A DNA stretch of 64,000 nt. It comes from Bidens hawaiensis (Eukaryota; Streptophyta; Magnoliopsida; Asterales; Asteraceae). Shown here one piece after another: positions 12,009 through 23,275 of this stretch. The number at the start of each line of letters is the position of its first letter. Position 1 is the first letter of the stretch. The position numbers and the translations under genes are program-made. Below the pieces are notes generated by a model. It made no database searches. It had not been told where the DNA came from and worked only from the letters and a program-made list of their open reading frames with translations. Location of the stretch: NCBI GenBank assembly GCA_021521415.1, contig JAIQDT010000186.1:906001-970000 (forward strand), given 5' to 3'.

Positions 12009-12306
12009 AGGATGCTGAGCAGGCCAACGCGTGTAGAACCCCAGTTGGGGAAAACACGGATAAAACTGCAGCTTCAATGTTGGAGACTACATACTGCGTA
12101 AACAACGAGATTCCGAACCAGGTGAATATCGGCTCGAAAGGCTCGATGACACCCCCATCCCAAGAACATGGGAGTTCAATTACACAGGTTGCATGTAGAT
12201 CAATTCCAAACTTGTAAAGGAAAGGCCCAGAGTCACTTCTAATGTAAATGATTCTCCTTACCACATTGACGCTGATGGTCTTACATTTATACTTATGAAC
12301 TTTCCA

Positions 12307-12995
12307 CACTGATATGCCGGTATTCACCGCATAAATAAGTGGGGAAGTAAGTCGTTGCGTGTGGACGGCGGCAAAACCCGCATAAACACAAAAAACGGCA
12401 AAAATTTATAAGAGATGAGGACAACCTTCACGCAGGTCAGTTATAGGTAAAGTTTGGTCATTCCACTAAATGAAAGTGACGGTCCTACCCGCACAATCAT
12501 GATAGGAAACTAAACATTAACCTATTGACAACCGCGCGTCGAAAGGTTTAACTTATTCAAAACACTGATATGCCGGTATTCACCGCATAAATAAGTGTAA
12601 AAAGTAAGTCGTTGCGTGTGGACGGCGGCAAAACCCGCATAAACACAAAAAACGGTAAAAACTTCTAAGGAAAAGATGAGGAAAACCTACACGCAGGTCA
12701 GTTATAGGTAAAGTTTGGTCATCCCACTAAATGAAAGTGACGGTCCTACCCGCACAATCATGATAGAGGAAACTGAACATTAACCTATTGACAACCGCGC
12801 GTCGAAAGGTTAACTTATTCAAAACACTTAGAAAATTTCTAAAAAGATGAGGAAAACCTTCACGCAGGTCAGATATAGGTAAAGTTTAGCCATCCTACTA
12901 AGTGAAAGTGACGGTCTTACCCGCACAATCACGAAAGAGGAAGCAAAACTTTAACCTATTATCTGCCACGTTGAAAGGTTAACTTATCCAAAACA
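12307..12995 (+). repeat. About 255-bp tandem repeats after gag in element 1
   Basis: Two nearly full units (12307-12561 and 12562-12826) begin CACTGATATGCCGGTATTC and contain CGTGTGGACGGCGGC and CGACGCGCGGTTGTC-like motifs (reverse strand). A third, 5'-truncated unit follows at 12827-12995, and more decayed matches reach about 13150. They separate the convergent 3' ends of gag and the antisense gene. Tandem repeats downstream of the coding region are a known trait of Tat/Ogre elements. A role in terminating or damping the two converging transcripts is only inference. Confidence 0.85.
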
Positions 12996-13275
12996 CTTGA
13001 AAAATTGCTAACTTAAACTAAAGTACGCATGAGCTAATCATATATTGTTTATGAGGCAAAACAAGTGCCAAATTAAACTATAATGTGCATGAGCAAGTCA
13101 TATAACGTTTATAAAGCAAGTCATTAAGTAAAAGTGACGGTCCTACCCGCACAAAAGATTTATATTCCGTAAAAATTCAAGTATTACAAGAATGGCTGGG
13201 CACATACCCGCACACAAGAATATAAATCTATATAAAAATAAAAATCTATCCTAACGGTGGGAAGGATCTCAAGGT

Positions 13276-16200
13276 TCAAACTTCAGGACCACTCCCTCCA
13301 AACCCACTTGTACCCGCACCATCAGTTGGCTGAAGCGGTTCAAGGAAAGTCTTGAGGATAGTTAGCCCATCATCAGCGGCAGCAACTTCGTTCACCTTCT
13401 CCACCACCGGATGCGGGAAGGCAGCATACTGGTTCACTGCTTGGTCATATGCAGCTTCAGTATCCACGTCATAAAGAGGGAAGTTGGAAGGCGGGATGCC
13501 TTGCTCAACAAACCCCAGACCAAGCAGGAAACCAGCCTTTTCCCCATCCTCATGAGAAGCGTTGAGGGCTGCGCTCATAGCATCGTCATAGGATGTGTCC
13601 GTGAAGATCCGATGCACAACCTACAAAACAAAAATACAAGTATCAAAACCTTTTTCTAAGTACAAAGAAAAGCGTAAAGATATTATGAAGCTATGCATAC
13701 CTGCGACAACGCTTCTCGTAGAAGCCATTCCTTGGTAATCAGAGCTTCCTGGAGGGCAGCTTGAGCTTGGTTACGAGCGCGTTCGGCTTCATTTTTGTTA
13801 TGGCAAGCAACACTTCCTTAGCAGCAGCCTCTTCAACGCCCTTCAGCTTACGCTCAGTATGGTCAAGCATACCCCTCTGATCCAAGATCTCTTGGAGCTT
13901 CTTGGCGTCTTCTATAGCCAAAGCATCATGAGCCTGCTGAAGCCTCTCTAGCTTGGCTTTAAGCTCCTCAATCTCGGCGCGCAGAGGTTCAGCAATGGCT
14001 TCAGCCTTGGTGGCCCTCTCGGTCGCGTTCCGCGCAGTTTCCTTAGCCAACCTAAGCTGTTCGTTAACAGCTTGAGTAGCCTTGGAACGGGCCTCGAGCC
14101 GGGCCTGCACTTCAACCTCGAGGGCCTTGAAGGCCTTTTCCTTCTCCGCAGCAACGGCGGAGAGTCTCCTGTTCTCCTCCCGGATAGCCCGCGCCTGAGC
14201 TACTTCTTGGATACGCGCCGCCTTTAACTTGTCGTTTTCACGACAAAACAACTCGACGCGCGGCTGCATCCGGGCAAGGAGAATCCGAAGCTCATTTGTC
14301 AGCCTACCCTCCTGGTAGCTAGACATGGCTTCCCCCAACGCGCCACTTGGGGCCGCGTGACGCGCCCACTCGACGCAGTCCACAGCCGTCCGAAGGGTTG
14401 TTCCCCGGCAGATGTTCCACCGTGGAACATACACCTCATTCGAATCCGACACTGCAAAAACAAGATACAGTTAGGAAAAGATGATAAAAAAAAAAAGAAG
14501 GCCAAAATAACCCTACGCACCTGTAGGGTCGACAACAGGCCGATAGCCACCAAACCCATCACCTGAACCTAAGGGATATCCATCCAAAAGGTCAAGGAGA
14601 CGGGAAGGAGGCAAAGATTGGCTAGAAGCCCCAAACATACCTGCTGAACCGGCCGGGGACGAGGTAGTCACCGGTGCCGGAGGCACGGTTGAAGCCGCCG
14701 CGGTAGAGACCATCGGTGGTGAACTCACTGGAGGTGAACTCACAACCGTGGCCGCCGCTGCGGAGGAGCCCGCAGAAACAATCACCGCCGGCTCAGTGAA
14801 AGATTCCGTGAATACGGCACTGACAGCCGGCGGAGCTTACGTCACAGTTGGAACAGTTGCCTCAACGGGATGAGCAACTGAACCAATGCTACAAACAGGC
14901 GCAGCCGCCTGGGTCATCGCCTCGGGTAGGTTGACCAAACCTACCGTCATGGGTCCAGAGCTGCTCCTTCCCGCTCCACTCTGGAATGCGGTTGCATCCA
15001 CGCCTGCACGAAGACAAGATATATAAGTATGATGACGGAAAGATATGCAGTTAAGCTAAATATAATCTATACTTACGAGTTTTCTTGAGCTTGAAGGTTC
15101 TGACAGGCGGGGACGAACCCGATGGAGCCGGTCTCTTCACGCCGGTCACCGTCGTCGCACCGGGCTGCCCGGAGGTGACATCTGTCTCAACCTCCGGAAC
15201 GGTGGTCTCACCACCACCAGGGTTCCCCCCCGCCTCCTCACTCTCGGTCTCCGCGTCAGACCGGTTCCCCTGATCGGCGGTGGAGGCAATCTTCGCTTTG
15301 CCCTTCGCGCCAGCAGCCTTCTTTTTCCGCACGAAGAAAGGACCATCTGCGGATTCCTCATCAGAAGATGACAAAATTAGAGGAATTCCAGCAGAGGTTT
15401 GAGCATTGAGAGGGCGAGGGTTAAATAATCCCTTACCTGGCCGCGTGGCGCTCAGAATCTCGTTGCCCGGCGGGTAGACCTCCACAAACCGATCCGCCGT
15501 TTGCTCAAGGATGGGCTACTCGTTCTCATCAAGAGCACGAGTACCCAGCCGAGCGGGACCACCAGCCTCCCGCGGATGCAGGAGCGATTGTAAGTCATTC
15601 CCCTCTGAAATAAAAAGAGAAACAGTTAGAAGAAAAACCTTGAATCAGCAAAGAAGACGGAGCATACCGTAAGGGATAAAGTTCAAACCGTATTCGAGGA
15701 CGATGGGAATCTGTGGCGCCTCTGCCTCAGCATCCTTCCACACCCGGCTCATCCCGAGCATCACCATCCCAGACTCCGCAAAGCGGTAAACCGGAGTCTG
15801 GATCCGGGAGATCTTGGCAAACCATTCCGCCTCCTGGTAGTTGGAGGCGTGAAGGCTGGGGAGTGCTCTCTCATTCTTGAATGTCATCGCAATAGGGACG
15901 ACACGGGCAGAGATGTAGAAGAACTCCCGCTTCCAAGACCGAAGACTGCGCTCGGTAGCACAGATCTTCAAACCCTTGATCCGGGTGACCAAGGTGTACC
16001 AGCCTTGGATGCACCTCCAGGAGTAGAAGGTCATCAGGCGGTCGACATGGGGCTCCACACCCAGAATGAGGCACACCCATTCAAAATGGCGGATCTTGGC
16101 GATCGCCATTGGGTGTACCTCCGTCAGGTGCACACCGTGTCTCTCCAAAACACGGTATACAAACTTCGTCAATGGGAACCTGAGATTCCCATAGACGAAG

Positions 16201-16445
16201 AATGCAGCATATACCCCTATCTTGCCTTTGGGGGCATCGTACACCGTCTGATGAGACGCAGGAAACTCAGGTTCGAAAGGCTCGAGCATGAACTTCCTGA
16301 CGATATACTGATAGAGGTCGACGGGAAGAGCACACTGGCACTCGCCAGCAGTACTCTTATCGTCCTTGTCAGAAGTGGACGATGGGTTCTCGATATACAC
16401 GTCGGACTCTTCGGCGGCGACTTCTGGATCATGAAGGGAAGACAT
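13276..16445 (-). pseudogene. Antisense five-exon gene in element 1 ('putative gypsy type transposon' domain plus coiled coil), broken copy
   Basis: Exons on the minus strand: 16445-15668, 15604-15077, 15003-14521, 14451-13701 and 13620-13276. All four introns (63, 73, 69, 80 bp) are GT-AG. Exon 1 encodes a domain like PF04195 (Transposase_28), with GVYAAFF, LRFPLTKFV and VLERHGVHLTEVHPMAIAKI as markers. Exons 2-3 give a Ser/Pro/Ala/Thr-rich linker. Exon 4 gives a charged coiled coil of about 160 residues. Exon 5 ends GTSGFGGSGPEV. Lesions: TAG at 15518-15516 (exon 2), TAA at 14839-14837 (exon 3) and a 4-nt deletion near 13800 (exon 4). The function of this family is unknown; the name reflects only its association with gypsy elements. 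The same gene, with different lesions, lies in element 2, so it belongs to the retrotransposon family. Confidence 0.85.
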
Positions 16446-16566
16446 GTTTTAGATGTAAAGAACGATTTCAGGAGAATGCTCGACGGAAAGTTAGAGTATT
16501 CGCCGGAAATCGTTTAGAAGAAGAAGAGAGAAGTGAAAGTGTGGATTAAGATGAACCCTCTCCCCC

Positions 16567-16574
16567 TTTATATA
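16567..16574 (-). promoter_or_regulatory. TATA box of the element 1 antisense gene
   Basis: On the minus strand GAGTATATAAAGGG lies about 120 bp upstream of the ATG at 16445. The box and surrounding bases are preserved at 35652-35659 in element 2. Upstream, both copies share GC-rich GCGCGTGGGCGCGA-type repeats (here 16685-16740). Confidence 0.75.
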
Positions 16575-16929
16575 CTCATCGTAATGAATGCGATGAATTT
16601 AATGCGGAAGAGAGAGGAAAACGCATGTGCAATGAAACTATGACACGTGAAAAAAGCAAGCTGGCAACAGCTGTTGACAGGACGCGCGCCGTAAACTTCG
16701 CACCCACGCGCCCGAAAACTCGCGCCCACGCGCCTGAAAAAGCATCTGGAATGACCATATACTGTCACGTCGCCATAACTTCCTGCACGTCCTGAAACTG
16801 TCAGAAGAAACCGTCGGACGACACTAACGTCCCTTCAACAGTTTGGACTGTTCTTATCCTTTCACCAACTCTTCGAATTTCAAAAAAAATTCAAAAAGAT
16901 TCAAAAGTAAGAGGGAATATACCCCCTTA

Positions 16930-17216
16930 CCTTGGTAACCAAAAAACCGTAAGACAGGTGCGGGTACAGTGTAAAGGCGAAACCCTTCACATACCTAGCA
17001 CCTGCAGGGAATTGGAGCCAAGAATACCTTGGTAACCAAAAAACCGTAAGACAGGTGCGGGTACAGTGTCAAGGCGAAACCCTTCACATACCTAGCACCT
17101 GCAGGGAATTGAAGCCAAGAATACCTTGGAAGTAAAATAACTTTAAGACGAGTGCGGGTACAGTGTCAAGGCGAAACCCTTCACATACTTAGCACTTGCA
17201 GGGAATTGAAACCAAG
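16930..17216 (-). repeat. Three 97-bp tandem repeats upstream of the antisense promoter
   Basis: Units begin at 16930, 17027 and 17124 and share CAGGTGCGGGTACAGTGT and CCTTCACATACCTAGCACC. A matching three-unit block lies at 35016-35300 in element 2. They sit between the antisense promoter and the 3' LTR. Confidence 0.85.
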
Positions 17217-17592
17217 AAGGATCTTCTGGGCCATGCTTGTGGAAAGGGAAATAACATCCCCGCATAGCGGGAACGTTGAGAACTAGATTGTTTGAAGCTC
17301 CAAGATGGAATTGGTTGTTTAACATAATTGATCACTATGCCTAAAACTACCAAAACCTCATGGAGAATCTACACAAGTGAAACTCAACGCTCCTGACTTG
17401 CGAGGAGGTTACACACCTACCCGCATCATACCCAAAGATCAAGCAGAAAAGTCGAGAATTTCTGCACGTGACATTAGGGAAACCGCGGGAAGAATCCCCA
17501 CGGACAACCTTAAAACTAAAAACCCTTTTCAAAACCCCTTGCTTAAGTCCAAAAGTTCACCTCACTTATTAACAATTCATGAGAAGAACATT

Positions 17593-17606
17593 GGACTGGG
17601 GGGACT
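17593..17606 (+). other. Polypurine tract of element 1
   Basis: GGACTGGGGGGACT directly precedes the 3' LTR. It is the expected plus-strand primer site and is also present beside the LTRs at 34623 (inverted) and 43621. Confidence 0.75.
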
Positions 17607-18585
17607 TGAAGAGGTAGGTCCCAGCAGAGCCCAGTTGGACCCGCAAGACTCACCTTGAAGAGGGACGTCTGCGCAGAGACCAACTGGTTCCGCAGGACCC
17701 ACCATGCTCAGAGAGATGAAGACCTTACGCGCAGTACGACCAGCTGTTCCTGCAGGAAAAGCCTCCCAATGGTGAAGTAGCCCGCCTGTTCCCGCAGCTG
17801 CGGAAGTAAGCCATCAGGGAAGGCTACCCGCACTAACAGCAAGGCTACACGCACAAGGCACTAACTCTCAAATAATTCAGTAATGTCACCTGAAGAAGGA
17901 ATGAGCAAGCCGGGAATACTCCCGCCCAAAGCCGGGAATACTCCCGCCCAAATGAGCCAGTCCGTACGCTACTGGAGGACCTTTTGTACTGTACCTGCCA
18001 AGGTATGGACAAAAGATCTGACCAAAGCAGCGACAGCTCACTGACAACAGTACGACGAGGAGCACGCTCTAGTACTTAAAGTCACTGTCAGCCGCTGCCT
18101 ACTCACCAACCCTCACTGTGGCACGTGCGTAGCCTGCAGTTGGTGGAAAAGGAATAGTGCACAGCCGGCCATGTCACTATCAGCCGCTGCCTACCCACCA
18201 ACCACCAGCATGGCACGTGCGTAGCCCACAGTTGGTAGAACAGGATATTATACAGCCGGCTGTACCTGCTTGGAAACCTACCTTCGGCTATAAATACTCC
18301 AACACCTTAGAACGGTATTATCATCTTATATCTTCATATATTATCTGATATCTGCTCTAGCTATTTCTCTTAATATACACTTATATTCAAGAGCAATCTA
18401 GTCTGATTCTCACGCCGGAGGGTGGTCACAAGGAGGTACCCCCCCCTTCTCAGTGACGAGCTCACGGTGTCTGTTTTGCAGGTCATCAGAGGAATAGCCA
18501 TCTTTGCCGGACCTAACCCTCGTGGGAAACATCTACTTACCCCCAGATTATCCGTAATCTGCCGGGGTTACTTAGTGTTTCTTCA
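17607..18585 (+). repeat. 3' LTR of element 1
   Basis: 979 bp, about 99% identical to the 5' LTR by eye. Its last bases are read through by the broken CRF frame on the minus strand, which stops at 18539-18537. Confidence 0.92.
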
Positions 18586-19328
18586 GGCCACGAACCAAAG
18601 CTGACATCAAATTTGGTATCGACTAACATATCAACCGGGTCGGAGTCTTGAAACGTCATACCCGACTCGAATATATCGGGTATGATATCCGGGAAACTAA
18701 AAAGTTCTGAGGAGTCCGAGAAATGCGGGTTGAAAGACTCAAAACCCGAAGCCTCTTCCTCCTTCCCGACGTTATCGTTTCGAGTCGACTCAGCGGAGGA
18801 CGACTCGTAACGAAGAACGGACTTGGGTGAACCGGAGTTGCAACAGGAGGAAACCGACTCGGGTTTTTTCTCCGGTTCGGTTGGAGGAACAGTGAGAGTG
18901 AAGTTCGTTAGCGCGTGGGGCACGCGTAGCTTAATAGCCGCGTGGTCGTAAACCATTGCAGCTTCTTCTGTTGTGTCGTACGTGCCAAGCCACAGCCGTA
19001 CACGTCGCATCGGATCTCTAATCTCAGCCGCCCATTTCCCCCAAGGCCGTTGCCGGACGCCGCGGAACTTTTTAACGGAATTATTAACGGGACCGTTAAC
19101 TTTTTTAACGGCTGTCTTTCTCCTCTGAGTGGCCGGCACACTTCCGGTGGTCTCGATTTGAACTTCATTAACAAACTTCCTGACTCTCCGGCGGGCGGAG
19201 AAGTCAGCGGACTCGTCGCCGGAGGAATCGGTGAGTGAAATCCTTACAAGTTTAGGGGTATGTAGAGATTTAGTGAGCATTGTGGTTAGGGTTTTGTGCT
19301 CGGAGAACTTGACGGAATGGGATGACAT
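18586..19328 (-). pseudogene. AP2/ERF transcription factor of the cytokinin response factor type, 3' end cut by element 1
   Basis: The ATG at 19328-19326 ([12 protein letters not shown]) is chosen over an upstream ATG at 19550 because a TATA box at 19557-19566 puts that one before the likely transcript start. The residual protein of 247 residues has a CRF domain at about 7-52 ([15 protein letters not shown]), then an AP2 DNA-binding domain at about 87-146 ([35 protein letters not shown]-like AAIKLRV) and an SPKSVL motif like the conserved SP(T/V)SVL of CRFs. CRFs are nuclear GCC-box-binding activators downstream of cytokinin signalling. Element 1 inserted after Trp-Pro, so 22 native residues at 9429-9358 are replaced by 15 LTR-encoded ones ([15 protein letters not shown]). 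All DNA-binding residues remain, so a chimeric protein could still be made. Confidence 0.88.
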
Positions 19329-19556
19329 TTGTGGTGAGAGTGGGATGATTAGATTCGCATTGGGTGGGATAAAAAGATGAGAATATTGAGGAATGAATAA
19401 AGGGTTGGTGTGAGGTGGAATAAAATAATAAAGGAATAAGTTGATGTGGACGGAGGAGGAGGAGTTTGGTGTTTCCTCCGGTGGTTTTGAAATGTTTTCC
19501 GGTGAGAGAGAGGGAGTAAAGTGAAGTGAAGAAGGAAAGACTGCACCCAACTTGCT

Positions 19557-19566
19557 ATTTTATAGG
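19557..19566 (-). promoter_or_regulatory. TATA box of the CRF gene
   Basis: CTATAAAATA on the minus strand, about 230 bp upstream of the chosen ATG, leaving a 5' UTR of about 200 nt rich in CT and CA. Confidence 0.6.
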
Positions 19567-21620
19567 GTCCTATCAGAACAATATTTTATTTATTTATTTA
19601 TTTTTACGAATTTTAATTTAATATTAATATTAATATTTTTATTATTGTTATGGTTTTTGAAACAGAAGGGAATGATGATATTTTTTAAAGTGTTAAATTT
19701 TATTTTTAAATAAAATTTTATTTTAAGAGATGATGAAATTTTATTTTTAAATAGTGTTTTGGAAGAAACATCAGTATTCGAGTTATATTTAAGAGATGAT
19801 ATGCTAATTGTCTATATTGATTTTGATGCTTTATTTTTAACTTATTTATAAATATCATTAAGGAAGAAATTCATAATTATTGGAAAACCCTATTAAGTTA
19901 GGTTTCAAACATGATATTTTAACGATCTGAAGCCTTTACTATCATCACTCTCATGTTACTATACCCAAAGATCAGTTGCTTTAAAGTGTTCAGTTAATAA
20001 TCAACTTTAACTGAATTTTTTAGTTTTCTACAAGCATGGGTAAAAGCTAGAAAAATTGTAGTAAAATAACTTAAGGGGAATTGCGAATAGCGATGGAGAT
20101 AGAGAGAGTTTGTGACGGGAATTGATAATCAGGGTAGTTTATAAAATTGTCACGATATTAGTATACTCATTATGTTTTAAAGGAGTATCTGTTGTGATTC
20201 TCAAATGCGTTTCTTATTATTTAAGTTTTTATGTAATTTTGTTTTCCAAATATATTTGAAATATTAAAACAAAAAACAACGAATTACTACATTATGCTAT
20301 TACCAAGGATAAAGAAAATAAAAATAGGCAGGAAATTTTTTATGATATGATTCGGGTAGACGACTATGTATATTCAGATATTCGCTTGAGTACCATCATA
20401 TACCATGCTCGTTTCATACTAATGAAAATGTAAAACTAATTTCATGCAAGGTTGTATCCCCGAACACTTCTCCCGCTACTTGTTCAGAATGTTTTAGGTT
20501 TTGTATTTACATGTTAGGTTTAAATTTGATTTTGTCATCTCTAGCTATAAATCATCACTAAAAGGGGTATTTAACCGAACATGTTCAATTAAAGCATTTG
20601 TTCACAAGTAGTTTTCAAAGGGTGCCAATGTGCCACATTGAGACTATAGTTTCCACATTCCACTATTTGTGTAGACTCTAGATATATCATTGGAAGTGTG
20701 TTTTAAATGAGTAAAAAAATTGTTTCTCATGAAAATTAACCCAAAACATTTGAAACTTAAATGTTATAAAAGTGAACATTTTTTAGGGTGGATAGCACCA
20801 AGCAATCAAAGATAAAACTCGTAATAAGTCACAAGCGCAAACAACACCAAATTAAAACATAAAAAAATTACAAGCTTTGCATGAACGATCCGATTGACTA
20901 CATGCACATCCAAGCTAAATTTATGATTTGCTGAACTCATGACCCATACCAGTTACAATTACAATCAGATCTATTTATACCAAGAAGATTAGAGTAAATC
21001 ACGTCAATTGTCATAATAAATTGGGTTCTTATTTTATAAGCCGCCATTTAGTCATGTCAAGTCCTGTAAATCAAGTTGCCCTTTGGTCATGTCATGAAGC
21101 TAACTTCCTCTAGCATACATTTTGCAACAAAATATAGTATTCAACAAATGTAAAAGCACACTTGACATTAGGCAAACTCAACAATTTAAAAACTAGTATT
21201 CAACAAAATCTCATGATTTGAAACTAAGTTAACCACATATGTGACAATCATAGTTTTGGTATCAAAGTAGTAAGTCATTACCGAACTAGTGAGAACATGA
21301 TCAACTGATATTGTTCAATAAGCATCAAGACATCTTGTCATCGTTCTCTATACTCCGGCGTGCATGCTGGTTGAAGCAAACCAATTGCTATGTTTGAGAC
21401 AGCTGGATTTCAAACCCAAGGGGACCCACTCAAAGGAAAAATCCATCTGGTGACTCTAATTATTAGCTGACCACTTGACCAAGAGCAATATGTTGTTTGG
21501 TGTTGGTAACTTCATTTGACGTATATCATGTTTTTTTGGTCTAATGTTTGGCCTCTTTCTCCTCACAGGCCTGCATTTTTGTATGTGCTTTTTAATGGTA
21601 TCTTTCTTTTCTTTGTCACA
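19567..21620. other. CRF upstream region, AT-rich, no gene seen
   Basis: Very AT-rich with short repeated motifs such as TTTTATTTTTAAATA near 19690-19760. It should contain the CRF promoter, but no specific operator could be supported. Confidence 0.4.
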
Positions 21621-21622
21621 TA

Positions 21623-21794
21623 GAACAAATATAAGATTTACATTGTGTAAAGTAAAAGTTTTAATTTCTTTATCATACAAATGAGTAACATTTACATCGT
21701 GTATAGTAAAAGTTTAAATTTCTTTATCATACAAATGAGTAACATTTACATTGTGTTTAGTAAAGGTTTAAATTTCTTTATCATGCAAATGAGT
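21623..21794 (+). repeat. Minisatellite, about three units of 54 bp
   Basis: Units of 54 bp start at 21623 (diverged), 21677 and 21731, and the pattern carries on to 21785. They share CAAATGAGTAACATTTACAT and TTTAAATTTCTTTATCAT. The unit is a multiple of three and stays open in one frame, giving an 18-residue repeat, but there is no sign of a real gene. Confidence 0.8.
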
Positions 21795-22638
21795 AATGTG
21801 ACCAACATTTATTGTAATTGTTATACGTATTCTACATTTTTAAAGAATGAATATTATATTTCTCATTATATAGAAGCAAAGAAATTACATCAACATAGCA
21901 GGTAGACGGGCAACATTCATGTATGATGAAGCGTGCTGTAGAACTTCCATTAGAATCACTAGCGGATCCATAAACGTTTATTAGATATTTAGACATAGTT
22001 ATAATGGTGATTCTTAGGGAGACAAAGTCTCTAAAACATGCAAAGGTATTAAGTTTGAATTCTAAACAACTAAAAGAAATATGCCTTTCTAAAAACAATG
22101 AAAATAAATAAAATTATGGAAGGATAACCATGTTTTAATATTGTTATGCTCACAGCTCACTCATATATATATTTTTTTCAGACAACAAAAGCCAGAGTTT
22201 TAAAAATGCTAAATTCTTGTGAAGTAAACTTTATACATGTCAGATTTTTATAACACAGCAAGAGATTGACATGTATATTGGTAGATTGAGATTAAATAAT
22301 TTTAGGACTAACCCAAATTTAGATAATTTGGGTGTATGGCACTAAATTATTACTCTTAAATATATTTATTAACATAAAAGGAAGTGTTTGGAAATATTGA
22401 ATCATGAGTTGGAATGAAATATTGAATCATAAATTGGAGTGGAATATTGAATATTCATGAGTTGGAATGAAAAATTGAAGAATGTTGAACTTTGTGGAAT
22501 TGCCAATTTTGGACTAGGGATTATGTTTATGCTAATTATAGTTGTGACTATTCTAAATGGTTGAGAATATTAAATGTGGAATTTAACATATAAATGAAAA
22601 TTGATACAAACCGATCAAAAGGTTCGAAAAGAACCGAT

Positions 22639-22734
22639 CATTTGGACATTGACCCGCCAATACGATAGGACATTGACCCGCCAATACGTCCAAAACAAGT
22701 ATCATTTGGACATTGACCCGCCAATACGATAGGA
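22639..22734 (+). repeat. Short direct repeats around ATTGACCCGCCAATACG
   Basis: A 32-bp unit at 22639-22670 is repeated exactly at 22703-22734, with a partial third copy at 22671-22688 between them. Confidence 0.85.
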
Positions 22735-22950
22735 TATGAACTAGTTAATAATGCTTATTGCTTACCTTTGAGAAATTGTTTTGAACGGATGCAAAGGAAG
22801 AAGAGAAAGGGATTAAAGAATTTAGAATTTTGATTATGCGAGACAAGTATATTGAGTTGAAAAGAGAGTCAAGCATCAAAATGCATTTGGATTAAAACCT
22901 TATGAAAATGCTATGAGTTTGTGGGAGTGAAGGTACATCTATATGCCAAT

Positions 22951-23275
22951 GTAGCACGGGAACGGGTACGGGTCCCGGAAACGGGGACGTTACGGGTACG
23001 GGAAACGGCAAAAATCAAAAATTCAATATACGGGTACGGGAAGGGTACGGCAAAAAATATAAAAAAAATATAAAAAAAAACACAAATATATTAAACAAAG
23101 TCCAAAATAGAGTTATATTGATATAAAGTTCAAACTCCAAAAAAAAAAACTATCTCAAACATAGGTTTATATTACTTATGCTTTTCAATTTTAGTTACGT
23201 AATCCCACAAAGATGGTTCATCTACGGGAACGGTAGTCGATGATGCTCCTTGTGTTGTGTATTGGGAAGCCATCA
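22951..23275 (-). mobile_element. hAT element fragment with transposase N-terminus
   Basis: On the minus strand a 33-residue frame (23273-23172) reads MASQYTTQGASSTTV then PSLWDYVTKIEKHK before a stop. LWxYVTKxEK is the usual beginning of plant hAT (Ac-like) transposases just before the BED zinc finger. Downstream, 22951-23040 has a dense run of ACGGGTACGGG-type repeats resembling hAT terminal repeats. The rest of the transposase is absent, so this is an internally deleted or truncated copy. Confidence 0.6.

Larger units (their letters stand above)
9430..18585 (+). mobile_element. Element 1: pol-less gypsy (Tat-like) LTR retrotransposon with an antisense gene
   Basis: A complete element of 9156 bp, bounded by TG...CA LTRs (TGAAGA...TCTTCA) and flanked by a perfect 5-bp duplication GGCCA (9425-9429 and 18586-18590). 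Order: 5' LTR, primer-binding site, gag, tandem repeats, an antisense five-exon gene, a second tandem-repeat block, polypurine tract, 3' LTR. No protease, reverse transcriptase, RNase H or integrase could be found, so it must rely on enzymes from other elements. The two LTRs differ by roughly eight or nine substitutions and a few short indels over about 977 bp, so the insertion is fairly recent. The host site is the coding region of a CRF gene. Confidence 0.92.

Noticed and set aside
12307..13150. CRISPR-like array
   Set aside because: Repeats are 255 bp, directly adjacent and inside a plant retrotransposon, with no short repeat/spacer pattern.
16568..16768. Frames of about 60-66 codons upstream of the antisense gene, also at 35458-35658
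   Set aside because: They cover the TATA box and GC-rich promoter repeats. Their openness comes from base composition.
17377..17658. 93-codon frame partly shared with 34571-34849
   Set aside because: The two copies drift apart by frameshift while the DNA stays similar, so this is conserved retrotransposon non-coding sequence and not a protein.
19329..19550. Upstream extension of the CRF frame from an ATG at 19550
   Set aside because: The TATA box at 19557-19566 puts this ATG at or before the transcript start, and the extension is hydrophobic and low-complexity, unlike CRF N-termini.
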